Positions 40,255-48,829 of a DNA stretch of 64,000 bases are shown here, piece after piece. Under the pieces are notes generated by a model, which saw only the letters and a list, made by a program, of their open reading frames with translations, was not told the DNA's origin and did no database searches. The position numbers and the translations under genes are program-made. The DNA is taken from NCBI RefSeq assembly GCF_000967865.1, contig NZ_JXRU01000029.1, forward strand, positions 1 to 64,000, given 5' to 3'. Position 1 is the stretch's first letter; every line of letters starts with the position of its first letter. Origin of the DNA: Microbacterium sp. SA39. GTDB lineage: Bacteria; Actinomycetota; Actinomycetes; Actinomycetales; Microbacteriaceae.

Positions 40255-40917
40255 ATGCGAGACTTCCCCGAACCGCGCGCCGCCGTCGTCGCCGCAGCCC
40301 TCGAGCTCTTCCAGGCGCAGGGTTTCGATCAGACCTCGGTCGAGCAGATCGCCAAGGCCGCCGGCGTCTCGCGCTCCACCTTCTTCCGTCAGTTCGGCGG
40401 CAAGGAGGATGTGGTCTTCGCCGATCACGAGGTGCTTCTCGAGCAGCTGCGGGAGTTCCTCGCCGAGGGGCATGAAGATCCGTGGGTCGCCGTGTGCGCG
40501 GCATCCGAATCGGTCTTCGCCCACTTCGCGCACGATCCGGAGCTCGCGCGCCGCCGCTATCAGATCGTCCGACAGGTGCCGGTGCTCCGGGAGCGCGAGA
40601 TCATCACCGTCTTCCGCTACGAGCGACTCTTCGATGACTACCTGCGCGGGGCGCTGCCCGGCGTCGATCCGCTGGATGCCGTCGGCTTCGCGGCCCTCGT
40701 CACCGCGGTGCACAATCACGTCCTGCGGCAGCTGCTCCGCGGTAAGAAGAAGGTGCCGCTGTCGACGCTGCAGAGGGCACTGGCCGACGTCCGTCGGCGC
40801 TACGGCGTCGGAGCGGATGCCGAGGCAGACGCCCCCGACGACGTCGTGGTGGCGGTGTTCCCACGTTCGATGCCGATCGCCGAGGTCACTCGAAGGTTGC
40901 GGACCGAGCTCGACTAG
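40255..40917 (+). CDS. TetR family transcriptional regulator
   Basis: 220 residues. Residues about 10-55 are a TetR helix-turn-helix: ALELFQAQGFDQTSVEQIAK, then AAGVSRSTFFRQFGGKEDVV. The rest is an all-helical ligand domain without recognisable specificity. It lies 63 bp before an acyl-CoA dehydrogenase gene in the same direction, which it may control in response to an acyl-CoA, and is divergent from sucC. Confidence 0.9.
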   Translation: MRDFPEPRAAVVAAALELFQAQGFDQTSVEQIAKAAGVSRSTFFRQFGGKEDVVFADHEVLLEQLREFLAEGHEDPWVAVCAASESVFAHFAHDPELARRRYQIVRQVPVLREREIITVFRYERLFDDYLRGALPGVDPLDAVGFAALVTAVHNHVLRQLLRGKKKVPLSTLQRALADVRRRYGVGADAEADAPDDVVVAVFPRSMPIAEVTRRLRTELD

Positions 40918-40980
40918 CTGCGATGGCTCGTGGGACCGAGTGTCGAGGAGTACGATACTTGGTGCCACGAAGGAGTCACC

Positions 40981-42216
40981 ATGAGCACCGAAGCCACCCC
41001 CTTCCCCGGCGAGCGCGTCTCGTCGTATGACACCACCGGCCGTCAGGACAGCGACTACTACGCCGTCTTCGCCGACATCCCCGCCGCCGACCGCGAGGCC
41101 TGGGATCGCGCGAAGGCCTACGTCGACGAGGTCGCCCCGCAGATGGCGGATGCCTGGGATCGGGCCGAGTACCCGCTCGACGCCGCCCGCCGCATGGGCG
41201 AGATGGACCTCGTCGTGGACGGCATCGACCACCCCGCGCTGACCCGCCTCTCCCCGCTGGCAGCAGGTCTGGTGAACATGGAGATCTCGCGCGGCGACGG
41301 ATCGCTCGGGACCATCCTCGCGGTGCAGGGCGGCCTCGCCCTGCGCACACTCGCTCTCTTCGGCTCTCCGGCCCAGCAGGAGAGGTGGCTCACGGCCCTC
41401 GCCGACGGTTCCGTGCTCGGATCGTTCGCGCTCACCGAGCCGGATCACGGATCGGACTCGGTCTCGCTCGAGACCGTGTCCCGGCGCGATGGCGACGGCT
41501 GGATCCTGCGCGGCGCGAAGAAGTGGATCGGCAACGGCGCCTCCGGCGGCATCACCTTCGTCTGGGCTCGCGTCGACGATGAGACGGCCGCCGAGCACGG
41601 CGCCGTCCGCTGCTTCCTCGTCGAGCAGGACACCCCGGGCTACACCGGCACTGTGATCCGCGGGAAGGCCTCGCTGCGGGCGATCCATCAGGCGCACATC
41701 CGGCTCGACGACGTCCGCGTCTCGCTCGACGCGGTCCTCCCAGGAGCGAAGAGCTTCCGCGACGCCTCGACCGTGCTGTATGCCACCCGGTCGGGTGTCG
41801 CCTGGTCGGCACTCGGTCACGCGACCGCCTGCTACGAGGCGTCGCTCGCCTATGCGAAGGAGCGGATCCAGTTCGGCAAGCCGCTGGCGAAGTTCCAGAT
41901 GGTGCAGGAGCGCCTGACCCACATGCTCGAGGACCTCACCGCGATGCAGCTGTACTGCCGGCGCATGGCCGATCTCGAGACCGCTGGCGAGCTGCGCCCG
42001 ACCCAGGCGTCTCTGGCGAAGTTCCACAACACCCGGGCCGCGCGCCGCGTCGCCTCGATCGCCCGCGACCTGCTCGGAGGCAACGGCATCCTGCTGGAGA
42101 ACGGCGTGATGCAGCACATGGCCGACATCGAGGCCATCCACACCTACGAGGGCACCGAGAGCGTGCAGGCGCTGCTGCTCGGGCGCGACATCACCGGGAT
42201 GAGCGCGTTCGCCTGA
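40981..42216 (+). CDS. acyl-CoA dehydrogenase, glutaryl-CoA dehydrogenase-like
   Basis: A 411-residue FAD enzyme. Seen: GSFALTEPDHGSDSVSLET (FAD/substrate block), GAKKWIGNGASGGI, KERIQFGKPLAKFQMVQERL and the C-terminal IHTYEGTESVQALLLGRDITG, where the Glu of YEGTE is the catalytic base position. The sequence is closest in style to glutaryl-CoA dehydrogenases but the substrate is uncertain. ATG 40981 has GAAGGAG six bases upstream; the longer in-frame N-terminus is not supported. Confidence 0.88.
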   Translation: MSTEATPFPGERVSSYDTTGRQDSDYYAVFADIPAADREAWDRAKAYVDEVAPQMADAWDRAEYPLDAARRMGEMDLVVDGIDHPALTRLSPLAAGLVNMEISRGDGSLGTILAVQGGLALRTLALFGSPAQQERWLTALADGSVLGSFALTEPDHGSDSVSLETVSRRDGDGWILRGAKKWIGNGASGGITFVWARVDDETAAEHGAVRCFLVEQDTPGYTGTVIRGKASLRAIHQAHIRLDDVRVSLDAVLPGAKSFRDASTVLYATRSGVAWSALGHATACYEASLAYAKERIQFGKPLAKFQMVQERLTHMLEDLTAMQLYCRRMADLETAGELRPTQASLAKFHNTRAARRVASIARDLLGGNGILLENGVMQHMADIEAIHTYEGTESVQALLLGRDITGMSAFA

Positions 42217-42229
42217 GCGGCGGCATCCG

Positions 42230-42733
42230 CTACCGAGCCGGACGGATCATGCACACGAGGCGTTCCCGGCCGTCCCACCTCGGAACCCGCACGAACCCGC
42301 GGGACTCGTAGAGGCCGATGGCACCGGCGCGCCAGTCCCACACCGAGAGACGCACGTCGCCGTCGACGACAGCGACGGCCGCGTCGAGGAGCGCCGACCC
42401 GATCCCGCGTCCTCGCACGTCGGGTGCGGCCCATAGTCGCTTGATCTCGGCTGCGCCGGCGTGCACGGAAACGACGACGACGCCCGCGACGACGCCCGCG
42501 ACCTCCGCAAGCAGAACCCGGAGGCCGGCGTACGCGGCGGCGGGGTCGTCGACCTCGGCACGGTAGCGCTCCGGAAGGAGTCCCTCGTGATCCAGCGGCG
42601 GCGCAAGGCCTTCGCTGTGCTTCTCCGCGTCAGTCTGCCGCAGATACTCGCCCACAGCGGCCGAGACCCCTGCCGGGTCAGAGCCGGAGAGGTCGGCCGT
42701 TCGGATCACCGGGCGAAGACTCTGCGGCGCCAT
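42230..42733 (-). CDS. GNAT family N-acetyltransferase
   Basis: About 167 residues. The acetyl-CoA loop is APDVRGRGIGSALLDAAVAV, preceded by AAEIKRLWAAP and followed by IGLYESRGFVRVPRW. The substrate is unknown. ATG 42733 is preferred because GGGAG lies about eight bases upstream and the gene then starts 17 bases after the previous stop. An in-frame GTG at 42769 would overlap that gene by 20 bp and lacks a ribosome site. Confidence 0.82.
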   Translation of the reverse strand: MAPQSLRPVIRTADLSGSDPAGVSAAVGEYLRQTDAEKHSEGLAPPLDHEGLLPERYRAEVDDPAAAYAGLRVLLAEVAGVVAGVVVVSVHAGAAEIKRLWAAPDVRGRGIGSALLDAAVAVVDGDVRLSVWDWRAGAIGLYESRGFVRVPRWDGRERLVCMIRPAR

Positions 42734-42749
42734 CGCGCTCGGCTCCCGA

Positions 42750-43235
42750 TCAGTCGCAGCTGCAGACACCGGCAGCCGTGCGCACCATGAAGCACACGTC
42801 GCAGGTGCCGTAGTCGCGCTCGGCGACGGGCGTCGGCGGGCGTTCGCCCCGAGGAGCGGTCACCCGCGGGGCGATGCGCTTCGCCGCCTTGGGCGCCGCG
42901 ATCGGCATGAACTCGGTCGGGTGCGCGACGTAGAAGTACGGCGGACGCCCTTCACTCGGCTGCAGCCGCAGGGCCGTCGCGCCGACGACGAGACGCTCGT
43001 CCTCGGTGAAGCCGTTCGTGTAGGTGCGGCCGATGTGCAACGCTGCACCTTCGCCGCGGCGGATCGCCTCGATGTACCGACCGCGGTCGATGAACGAGCT
43101 GATGCCGACGGTATCGACGAGCGCCGTGATGAACGCGTAGTTGGAGATGTCGATACGATGCGCGCGAAGCGCTTCGTTGAGCGAACGGTATGGACGGGAG
43201 GTGCCTGCGGGCGTCGGCCCCTGTACTTCTTTCAT
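42750..43235 (-). CDS. conserved hypothetical protein with Cys-rich C-terminus
   Basis: 161 residues, no family named with confidence. The N-terminal two thirds look like a folded domain (ISNYAFITALVDTVGISSFIDR and GFTEDERLVVGATALRLQP). A Pro/Arg linker follows (about 110-140), and the end CDVCFMVRTAAGVCSCD has four Cys that could bind zinc. It sits directly before the acetyltransferase gene and is divergent from the FAD oxidoreductase. Confidence 0.7.
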   Translation of the reverse strand: MKEVQGPTPAGTSRPYRSLNEALRAHRIDISNYAFITALVDTVGISSFIDRGRYIEAIRRGEGAALHIGRTYTNGFTEDERLVVGATALRLQPSEGRPPYFYVAHPTEFMPIAAPKAAKRIAPRVTAPRGERPPTPVAERDYGTCDVCFMVRTAAGVCSCD

Positions 43236-43306
43236 CTTCTCCAGGATCGCACGTCTGGCAGCGCTCTTCGACCGCTTCTTGTGCGAACGCGTGCAAGACT
43301 GGCGTC

Positions 43307-44758
43307 ATGGCACGGGCGACGATCATCGGCTCGGGTCCTAACGGGCTCGCTGCGGCCGTCGCGCTCGCCCGCGCCGGCTACGAGGTACGGGTACTCGAAG
43401 CGGCTGACACGCTCGGCGGCGGTATGCGCACGCAGGCGTCGACGATTCCCGGCTTCCTGCACGATGTGTGCTCGGCCGTGCACCCCGCGGCCGTCGCGTC
43501 ACCGTTCTTCCGCGCGTTCAAGCTCTCTGAGCGGATCGAGTGGATCGACCCGGAGATCTCCTACGCGCATCCGCTCGACGGTGGACGCGCCGCGATCGCC
43601 CGGCGCGACATCGAACGCACGGCGGCCGACCTCGGCGTCGACGGACGGGCGTGGCTCGCCCGCATCCGTCCGCTGAGTTCGCACATCGAGGGCCTGGTCG
43701 ATTTCACCGGCAATCAGCTCCTTCGGATGCCGCGCGACCCCGTCACGGCGATGCGCTATGCGATCCGGATGCTGGATCAGGGAACGCCCCTGGCGGAGCG
43801 TGCCTTCCTCGGCGATGCCGCCCCGGCTCTGATGTCGGGCGTCGTCGCTCACGCGAACTCGCCGCAGCCGACCCTCGCGGGCGCCGCGGCGGGCCTGCTC
43901 CTCGCCGCTCTCGGGCACGCCGGAGGCTGGCCGTACCCCCGCGGCGGCACGCAGCGGATCGCCGACGCGATGATCGCCGACGTCGAGTCGTTCGGCGGCA
44001 CCTTCGAGACGGGCATCCGCGTCAGCGATCTCCGCACGCTCGACTGGGGCGATCCCGCGCGCGGCGACCTGCTGATGCTCAACTCCTCCCCCCGTCTCGC
44101 CCTCACGCATCCCGATGTGCCCGCGGGCTATGAGCGAGCGATCCGGGGTTATCGGTACGGCGCTGCGGCAGCCAAGGTCGACTTCGCCCTCGCCGGCCCG
44201 ATCCCCTGGACGAATCCCGCCGTGCGACGCGCTCCGACCGTGCACCTCGGCGGCACCCGCGCCGAAGTCTGGGCGAGCGAGAATGCCGTCGCCGGCGGCC
44301 GCGTGAGCGAACGCCCCTACGTGCTCGCCGTACAGCCGTCGGTGTTCGACGACTCGCGGGCGCCCGAGGGCAAGGCCGTGCTCTGGGCGTACATCCACGT
44401 GCCCAACGGCTCGGGCCTCGACCCCACCGAACTCATCACGGCGCAGGTCGAGCGCTTCGCCCCGGGTTTCCGTGACCTGATCCTCGCGCACGATGCCGTG
44501 CCGGCATCCTCCCGAGAGGCGATCAACCCGACCGAGATCGGCGGAGACATCTCGGGCGGGGTGTTCGACATCCGTCAGGCGCTGCGACGCCCGGTGCTGT
44601 CCACGGCACCGTGGCGCACTCCGATGCGCGGGGTGTACCTCGCGTCGGCATCGACTCCGCCAGGGCCCGCGGTGAACGGTATGGCCGGTTGGCATGCGGC
44701 CCACACCGCGCTGCGGGATGCGGGTGCTCCTGCGGAGCTCGACGACCTCTTCGCCTGA
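43307..44758 (+). CDS. FAD/NAD(P)-binding oxidoreductase, phytoene-desaturase-like
   Basis: 483 residues. The N-terminal dinucleotide fold is ATIIGSGPNGLAAAVALARAGYEVRVLEA, followed by DTLGGGMRTQASTIPGFLHD, typical of the NAD(P)/FAD-dependent oxidoreductases related to phytoene dehydrogenase (CrtI/RetSat branch). The C-terminal region includes GVYLASASTPPGPAVNGMAGWHAA, the usual second FAD contact. There is no carotenoid cluster nearby, so a carotenoid role is not implied. ATG 43307 gives the normal N-terminus; upstream in-frame sequence is unrelated. Confidence 0.85.
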   Translation: MARATIIGSGPNGLAAAVALARAGYEVRVLEAADTLGGGMRTQASTIPGFLHDVCSAVHPAAVASPFFRAFKLSERIEWIDPEISYAHPLDGGRAAIARRDIERTAADLGVDGRAWLARIRPLSSHIEGLVDFTGNQLLRMPRDPVTAMRYAIRMLDQGTPLAERAFLGDAAPALMSGVVAHANSPQPTLAGAAAGLLLAALGHAGGWPYPRGGTQRIADAMIADVESFGGTFETGIRVSDLRTLDWGDPARGDLLMLNSSPRLALTHPDVPAGYERAIRGYRYGAAAAKVDFALAGPIPWTNPAVRRAPTVHLGGTRAEVWASENAVAGGRVSERPYVLAVQPSVFDDSRAPEGKAVLWAYIHVPNGSGLDPTELITAQVERFAPGFRDLILAHDAVPASSREAINPTEIGGDISGGVFDIRQALRRPVLSTAPWRTPMRGVYLASASTPPGPAVNGMAGWHAAHTALRDAGAPAELDDLFA

Positions 44759-44796
44759 TCCGCGCCCTCCGCGGCTGAGCTCACCCCTCCCCACCC

Positions 44797-44893
44797 GTGC
44801 ACAATTCAGCAAGAATCTCGTCGCGCCCGACCTGAGCCCCGTGATTCCGCAGCTCAGCCCTCCCACCACTCGCAATCTTGCTGAGTTGTGCAC
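44797..44893. repeat. nested long inverted repeat upstream of the DNA ligase gene
   Basis: GTGCACAATTCAGCAAGA (44797-44814) and TCTTGCTGAGTTGTGCAC (44876-44893) are inverted 18-bp arms with one mismatch. Inside the 61-bp loop, CTGAGC (44832-44837) and GCTCAG (44852-44857) form a second inverted pair. The element lies between the FAD oxidoreductase stop and the ligase start. It could be an extragenic palindromic repeat or a control site of the ligase gene. Confidence 0.8.
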
Positions 44894-44940
44894 CGGCACG
44901 CGTCCTTCCGCTGAGCAGAAGCGACGGCCAGGATGGAAGC

Positions 44941-45984
44941 ATGCGCTACGAAATCCCCGCCCCGATGCTCGCGAAGGCCGCCGCCGGCGTGCCCGACCCG
45001 GCGAAGACGCCCGGCGGTCTGCTCTTCGAGCCCAAGTGGGACGGCTTCCGAGGCCTGATCGCGTGGGATGGCGAGACGGTCGAGATCGGCTCCCGGGGCG
45101 CGAAGCCGCTGACCCGATACTTCCCGGAGCTCGTCGAGGCGATTCCGGAACTGCTGCCGGGTCCGTGCCTGCTCGACGGTGAGATCGTGGTCGCCACGGG
45201 GCCTGCGGGCGCGCAGCGCCTGGACTGGGAGGCCCTGAGCCAGCGCATCCACCCGGCGGCATCGCGCGTCGCGAAGCTCGCCGCCGAGACCCCGGCGATG
45301 TTCATCGCCTTCGACCTGCTCGCGTACGGGGACGACGACCTGCTCGGGCAGTCTTTCGAGACGCGGCGCGCGCGGCTCGAGAGCGTGATGGAGTCCGTCG
45401 AGCATCCGCTGCACATCACCCGCACCACCCGTGACCGCGAAGCGGCCGTCCGCTGGCTCGCCGAGTTCGAAGGCGCCGGCCTCGATGGGGTCGTCGCCAA
45501 GCCGCTCGACCAGCCCTACGCGCCGGGCAAGCGGACACTGATCAAGATCAAGCACGCTCGCACGGCCGATGTGGTCGCGCTCGGGTACCGCATCCACAAG
45601 TCCGGGTCGGGCGTCGGTTCGCTACTCGTCGGACTGTACGACAGCGACGGCACCCTGCGGCAGGTCGGCGGCGTCGCCGCGTGGAGCGATGCGCGTCGCC
45701 AGGCGCTCGTCGAAGAGCTCGCCCCGCTCGTCGAGCGTGACGAGAGCGGCGGCGCCGTCACCGGTGAGAGCGAACGCTCACGCTTCAGCGGCTCCAAGGA
45801 CGTCTCGTTCGTGCGGCTGCGCCCGGAGCGGGTGCTCGAGGTGCGTTACGACCAGCTCGAAGGCGACCGGTTCCGGCACACCGTGCAGTTCGACCGCTGG
45901 CGCCCTGACCGCGAGGCCCGCTCCTGCACCTATGACCAGCTCGACACCGTGGCGGGGTACGACCTGGCCGACGTCCTGCACTGA
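44941..45984 (+). CDS. ATP-dependent DNA ligase (LigC / LigD-ligase type)
   Basis: A 347-residue nucleotidyltransferase. Motif I is FEPKWDGFRG with adenylated Lys32; CLLDGEIVV is motif III; GLDGVVAKPLDQPYAPGKR and LIKIKHARTADVVALGYR are motifs IV-V. An OB-fold follows. Length and order match the stand-alone LigC-type ligases of actinobacteria used in end joining or as backup ligases. It faces an end-joining polymerase gene across a toxin-antitoxin pair. No ku gene is in the window. Confidence 0.9.
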   Translation: MRYEIPAPMLAKAAAGVPDPAKTPGGLLFEPKWDGFRGLIAWDGETVEIGSRGAKPLTRYFPELVEAIPELLPGPCLLDGEIVVATGPAGAQRLDWEALSQRIHPAASRVAKLAAETPAMFIAFDLLAYGDDDLLGQSFETRRARLESVMESVEHPLHITRTTRDREAAVRWLAEFEGAGLDGVVAKPLDQPYAPGKRTLIKIKHARTADVVALGYRIHKSGSGVGSLLVGLYDSDGTLRQVGGVAAWSDARRQALVEELAPLVERDESGGAVTGESERSRFSGSKDVSFVRLRPERVLEVRYDQLEGDRFRHTVQFDRWRPDREARSCTYDQLDTVAGYDLADVLH

Positions 45985-45994
45985 GGGCGGCCGG

Positions 45995-46234
45995 TCACGG
46001 AAGCAGATCGAGCATCTGCGGCCTCGCTGGCATCGCGTGGATCACGAGTTCATTGCCGCTGTCGAAGACGAGCACCACGGTTTCGAGCAGACGGCCGTGC
46101 GTGTCGAATCCGAGACGAAGCTGACGTGCGGGGCTGTCGTCGTCGAGATCCTCGATCCACAATGACCACGTTGCGGCCTGAATGGCGTCCTCGGGATCGA
46201 TACCGTGCTTTCGCGCGGACTCGTGTACCTTCAC
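45995..46234 (-). CDS. small toxin-like protein of a toxin-antitoxin pair
   Basis: 79 residues, starting MKVHESARKHGIDPEDAI and containing RQLRLGFDTHGRLLETVVLV and ELVIHAMPARPQMLDLL. The fold pattern (short helix, then strands ending in a His/Arg-containing segment) resembles BrnT-like RNase toxins, but I cannot prove the family. It overlaps the ribbon-helix-helix gene by four bases, the usual antitoxin-first arrangement. Its stop lies 10 bp past the convergent ligase stop. Confidence 0.65.
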   Translation of the reverse strand: MKVHESARKHGIDPEDAIQAATWSLWIEDLDDDSPARQLRLGFDTHGRLLETVVLVFDSGNELVIHAMPARPQMLDLLP

Positions 46235-46494
46235 GCAGCTGACGCCGTCAGCGCGTCTCGGATCACTTCGGATCGAGTCTTTCCTTCACGCTCGGCGCGC
46301 GCATCGAGGGCTGCGATCTCATCCAGAGTGAGGCGCAGCGCGACCACCTGCGACGGCTCTGAACCTCGGCCGGGGCGACCACGTCCGCGCCGCTTCAGCA
46401 GTTCGACGTCGTAGCCGGCTTCAGCCTCAGCCGCCCAGGCAACAATCTGCTCCTCGGTGACGGGCTGTCCGTTGATCGTCTCCCGCGATGACAT
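46231..46494 (-). CDS. ribbon-helix-helix antitoxin
   Basis: 87 residues. The C-terminal QVVALRLTLDEIAALDARAE followed by REGKTRSEVIRDAL is a ribbon-helix-helix DNA-binding motif. The N-terminal half is acidic and probably wraps the toxin. ATG 46494 is chosen because a palindrome ACATTAATGT and a promoter end directly before it; a longer frame would run into the polymerase gene. It is likely a self-repressing antitoxin. Confidence 0.8.
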   Translation of the reverse strand: MSSRETINGQPVTEEQIVAWAAEAEAGYDVELLKRRGRGRPGRGSEPSQVVALRLTLDEIAALDARAEREGKTRSEVIRDALTASAA

Positions 46495-46495
46495 G

Positions 46496-46529
46496 ACATT
46501 AATGTATAACGAAATTCTTGGGGGAGCAA
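46496..46529 (-). promoter_or_regulatory. promoter and operator of the toxin-antitoxin pair
   Basis: On the minus strand TTGCTC (46524-46529) and TACATT (46501-46506) form -35 and -10 boxes with a 17-bp spacer. The perfect palindrome ACATTAATGT (46496-46505) overlaps the -10 box and ends one base before the antitoxin ATG. Transcription would start at or just before the ATG, giving a leaderless message repressed by the antitoxin. Confidence 0.6.
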
Positions 46530-46532
46530 TGA

Positions 46533-47603
46533 TCAGTCGTCGACCGGGTTGCCGTCGGCATCCCAGTTCCCGGCGACCTTCTTGCTCGGCTGCACGCGCG
46601 GCGGCTCGCCGGGCATCTTGGGGAACTCGGGCGGGAACGGGAGCTCGCCGAGCCCGTTCTCCTTGTCCCGCTCCCACCACTCGAGCAGCGTGTCGATGCG
46701 GCCGGGCGACTTCTGCATGTCCGCCCAGGGGTCACCGATGTCGGCCAGGCGCTGCGGAATGCTTCGCACGGTGATCACCGTCGGATCGAGACCATCGAGC
46801 TCGTCCCAGAGAACGGGGGTCGAGACAGTAGCGCCGGGAAGCGCGCGCGGGCTGTAGGCACCGGCCATGGTCCGGTCGCGGTTCGCCTGGTTGAAGTCGA
46901 CGAAGAGGCGCTCTCCTCGTTCCTCCTTCCACCAGTTGGTGGTCACCTGCTCCGGCATCCGGCGCTCCAGCTCGCGCCCCGCAGCGATCACGGCATGACG
47001 TACGTCGAGGAACTCATGCGTCGGCTCGATCGGCGCGAAGATGTGCAGGCCGCGGTTGCCACTCGTCTTCGCGAACGCCTCCAGCCCCGCCTCCTTCAGC
47101 ACTTCGCGCAGAGTGTGGGCGGCGGTCACGGCATCCGCGAAATCCGTCCCCGGCTGCGGGTCGAGGTCGATGCGCAGCTCGACCGGATTGTCGGCATCCG
47201 TCGCGAGCGACGCCCACGGATGGAAGACGATCGTATTCATCTGCACGGCCCAGACGATCGCGCTGGTGCGGTTGAGAACGATCTGCGGATGCTGCCGCCC
47301 GCTGTTGTACGTCATCATCTCGGCGTCGACGAAGTCGGGAGTGCCCTTCGGCGGGTTCTTCGAGAAGAACCCCTCCTTGCGCGGCTCTCCCGCCGCCTCG
47401 ATGCCGTCGCGGAAGCGCTCGAGCGACACCGCCCTGTTGCCGTTCGCGGAGAGGAACGGCGTCGAGACGAGCTGCACGTATTCGGCCAGCTCCGCCTTGG
47501 TGATGCCGAGATCCGGCCACACCACTCGGTTCGGGCTGGAGAGGGCGACCTCGCGCTCTCCGTCGGAGTCGACGACGGTCAGGGTCACACGTTCTGAGGC
47601 CAT
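46533..47603 (-). CDS. LigD-type DNA polymerase/primase domain protein
   Basis: A 356-residue archaeo-eukaryotic-primase-type polymerase of bacterial non-homologous end joining. Catalytic RIDLDPQ holds metal ligands Asp146 and Asp148; TSGNRGLHIFAPI carries the conserved His; KNPPKGTPDF and WAVQMNTIVFHPW are typical LigD-Pol segments. It stands alone, not fused to ligase, and fills gaps with ribo- or deoxynucleotides during break repair. It is followed by the toxin-antitoxin pair and then the convergent ligase. Confidence 0.92.
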   Translation of the reverse strand: MASERVTLTVVDSDGEREVALSSPNRVVWPDLGITKAELAEYVQLVSTPFLSANGNRAVSLERFRDGIEAAGEPRKEGFFSKNPPKGTPDFVDAEMMTYNSGRQHPQIVLNRTSAIVWAVQMNTIVFHPWASLATDADNPVELRIDLDPQPGTDFADAVTAAHTLREVLKEAGLEAFAKTSGNRGLHIFAPIEPTHEFLDVRHAVIAAGRELERRMPEQVTTNWWKEERGERLFVDFNQANRDRTMAGAYSPRALPGATVSTPVLWDELDGLDPTVITVRSIPQRLADIGDPWADMQKSPGRIDTLLEWWERDKENGLGELPFPPEFPKMPGEPPRVQPSKKVAGNWDADGNPVDD

Positions 47604-47646
47604 GCTCCGACCCTAGAGCGCCGACCGATCGTGCGGAAGCCTGCGC

Positions 47647-48801
47647 TCAGTCTTCGAGATCGACCGCGAGCACCAGCACCGGAGCGAGCGCGTCGCGCTC
47701 GACCACGAGCGACGGCCCCGCGGAGTCGATGATCACGCCCGCCATCTCGGAGTGGCTCGAGAGCACCTTCGCCAGCTGCTCCGGCTCGAACGGAAGCGGT
47801 CGATCGCCGCGACCGAGCGCGATGACCTCGAGCGGGTGCGAGAAGAGCTGCAGGAACCTCCGACCGTCCGCGGTCTGGGCCTCGGCGATGCCGACCTGCC
47901 CCGTGCCGGCGCCGTCGTTCACGGCGACCCACATGCGCGTGCTCGCCAGGGCCTCCCCGACCTTGACGGTCGAGTCCTGCTCCCGAGAAGCCGCGAGGAG
48001 CGACTTGACCGTCATGTCGACATCGGCCTGATCGAGCGTCTTCTGCAGCAGCTCGGTCGGGAAGACGACACGATGCGGCGCGGAGGCGTTGTCGACGATG
48101 AGGCCGGCGAAGTCACCCGACACCACCTGCTGGAACACCGACGTGGACGGCTGCGCGACCGCCGAGCTCGTGGAGGGATCGTCTTCGAGCTGCACCGAGT
48201 CGCGCACGGCCGCGGCGGAGCTGAACGCGAGCATGAACTGGCGCTCGGAGTCGCGCACGACCGCGACGGCGAGCGGCTTGCCCTCGCTGATCTGCGCGCG
48301 GGCGTCGCCGATCACGCGGATGTAGAGGTGCCCCTGCAGCGCCTGGCGCAGCACGCCGAGCAGCTGCTCGTTCGATGCGCCGGCCTCGACCTCTTTGAGC
48401 GCCTCGCGAAGCAGTACGTTGTCCTTCATGCCGGCGACGGTCTCGGTCTGCTCGGGCGGCAGCAGCGGGGCGAGCGGAAGCCGGCGATCCTTCGCGATGG
48501 CCTGCTCGGGGGCGGCAACCGGAGGCGTCGGGAGGCCCGACGGCGCGACGGGGCGAGGCGCGGATGCTGCGGCATCGGACGACGTTTCCGGCGCAGGCGG
48601 GGCGACTGCCGGACCCGCTTCGGCACCGACACCGCGGAACGCCTGAACGGAGATCCCGATGGATGGAGCCGGCTCGACAGGTTCGGCGCTTGTCGTCTCG
48701 GCGTCAGCTGCGGCGGGACTGCTCGACTCGAGGTCTGATGCGTCTGCGGCGAGCGGGTTGGCGTCGTCGCTGGACTTCTTGCGGCGGGAGAAGAGGGCCA
48801 T
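47647..48801 (-). CDS. SseB family protein
   Basis: 384 residues. The first about 95 are low-complexity Ala/Pro/Ser/Glu after the basic start MALFSRRKKSS. Two SseB-type domains follow: one around 115-250 (LREALKEVEAGASNEQLLGV, RQFMLAFSSAAAVRDS), and another around 260-384 (LWVAV-like MWVAVNDGAG, RRFLQLFSHPLEVIA). The family is of unclear function. It lies 28 bp downstream of the helicase gene on the same strand. Confidence 0.75.
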   Translation of the reverse strand: MALFSRRKKSSDDANPLAADASDLESSSPAAADAETTSAEPVEPAPSIGISVQAFRGVGAEAGPAVAPPAPETSSDAAASAPRPVAPSGLPTPPVAAPEQAIAKDRRLPLAPLLPPEQTETVAGMKDNVLLREALKEVEAGASNEQLLGVLRQALQGHLYIRVIGDARAQISEGKPLAVAVVRDSERQFMLAFSSAAAVRDSVQLEDDPSTSSAVAQPSTSVFQQVVSGDFAGLIVDNASAPHRVVFPTELLQKTLDQADVDMTVKSLLAASREQDSTVKVGEALASTRMWVAVNDGAGTGQVGIAEAQTADGRRFLQLFSHPLEVIALGRGDRPLPFEPEQLAKVLSSHSEMAGVIIDSAGPSLVVERDALAPVLVLAVDLED

Positions 48802-48829
48802 ATGAGTCAGCCTAACCCGGCCGCGCGGC

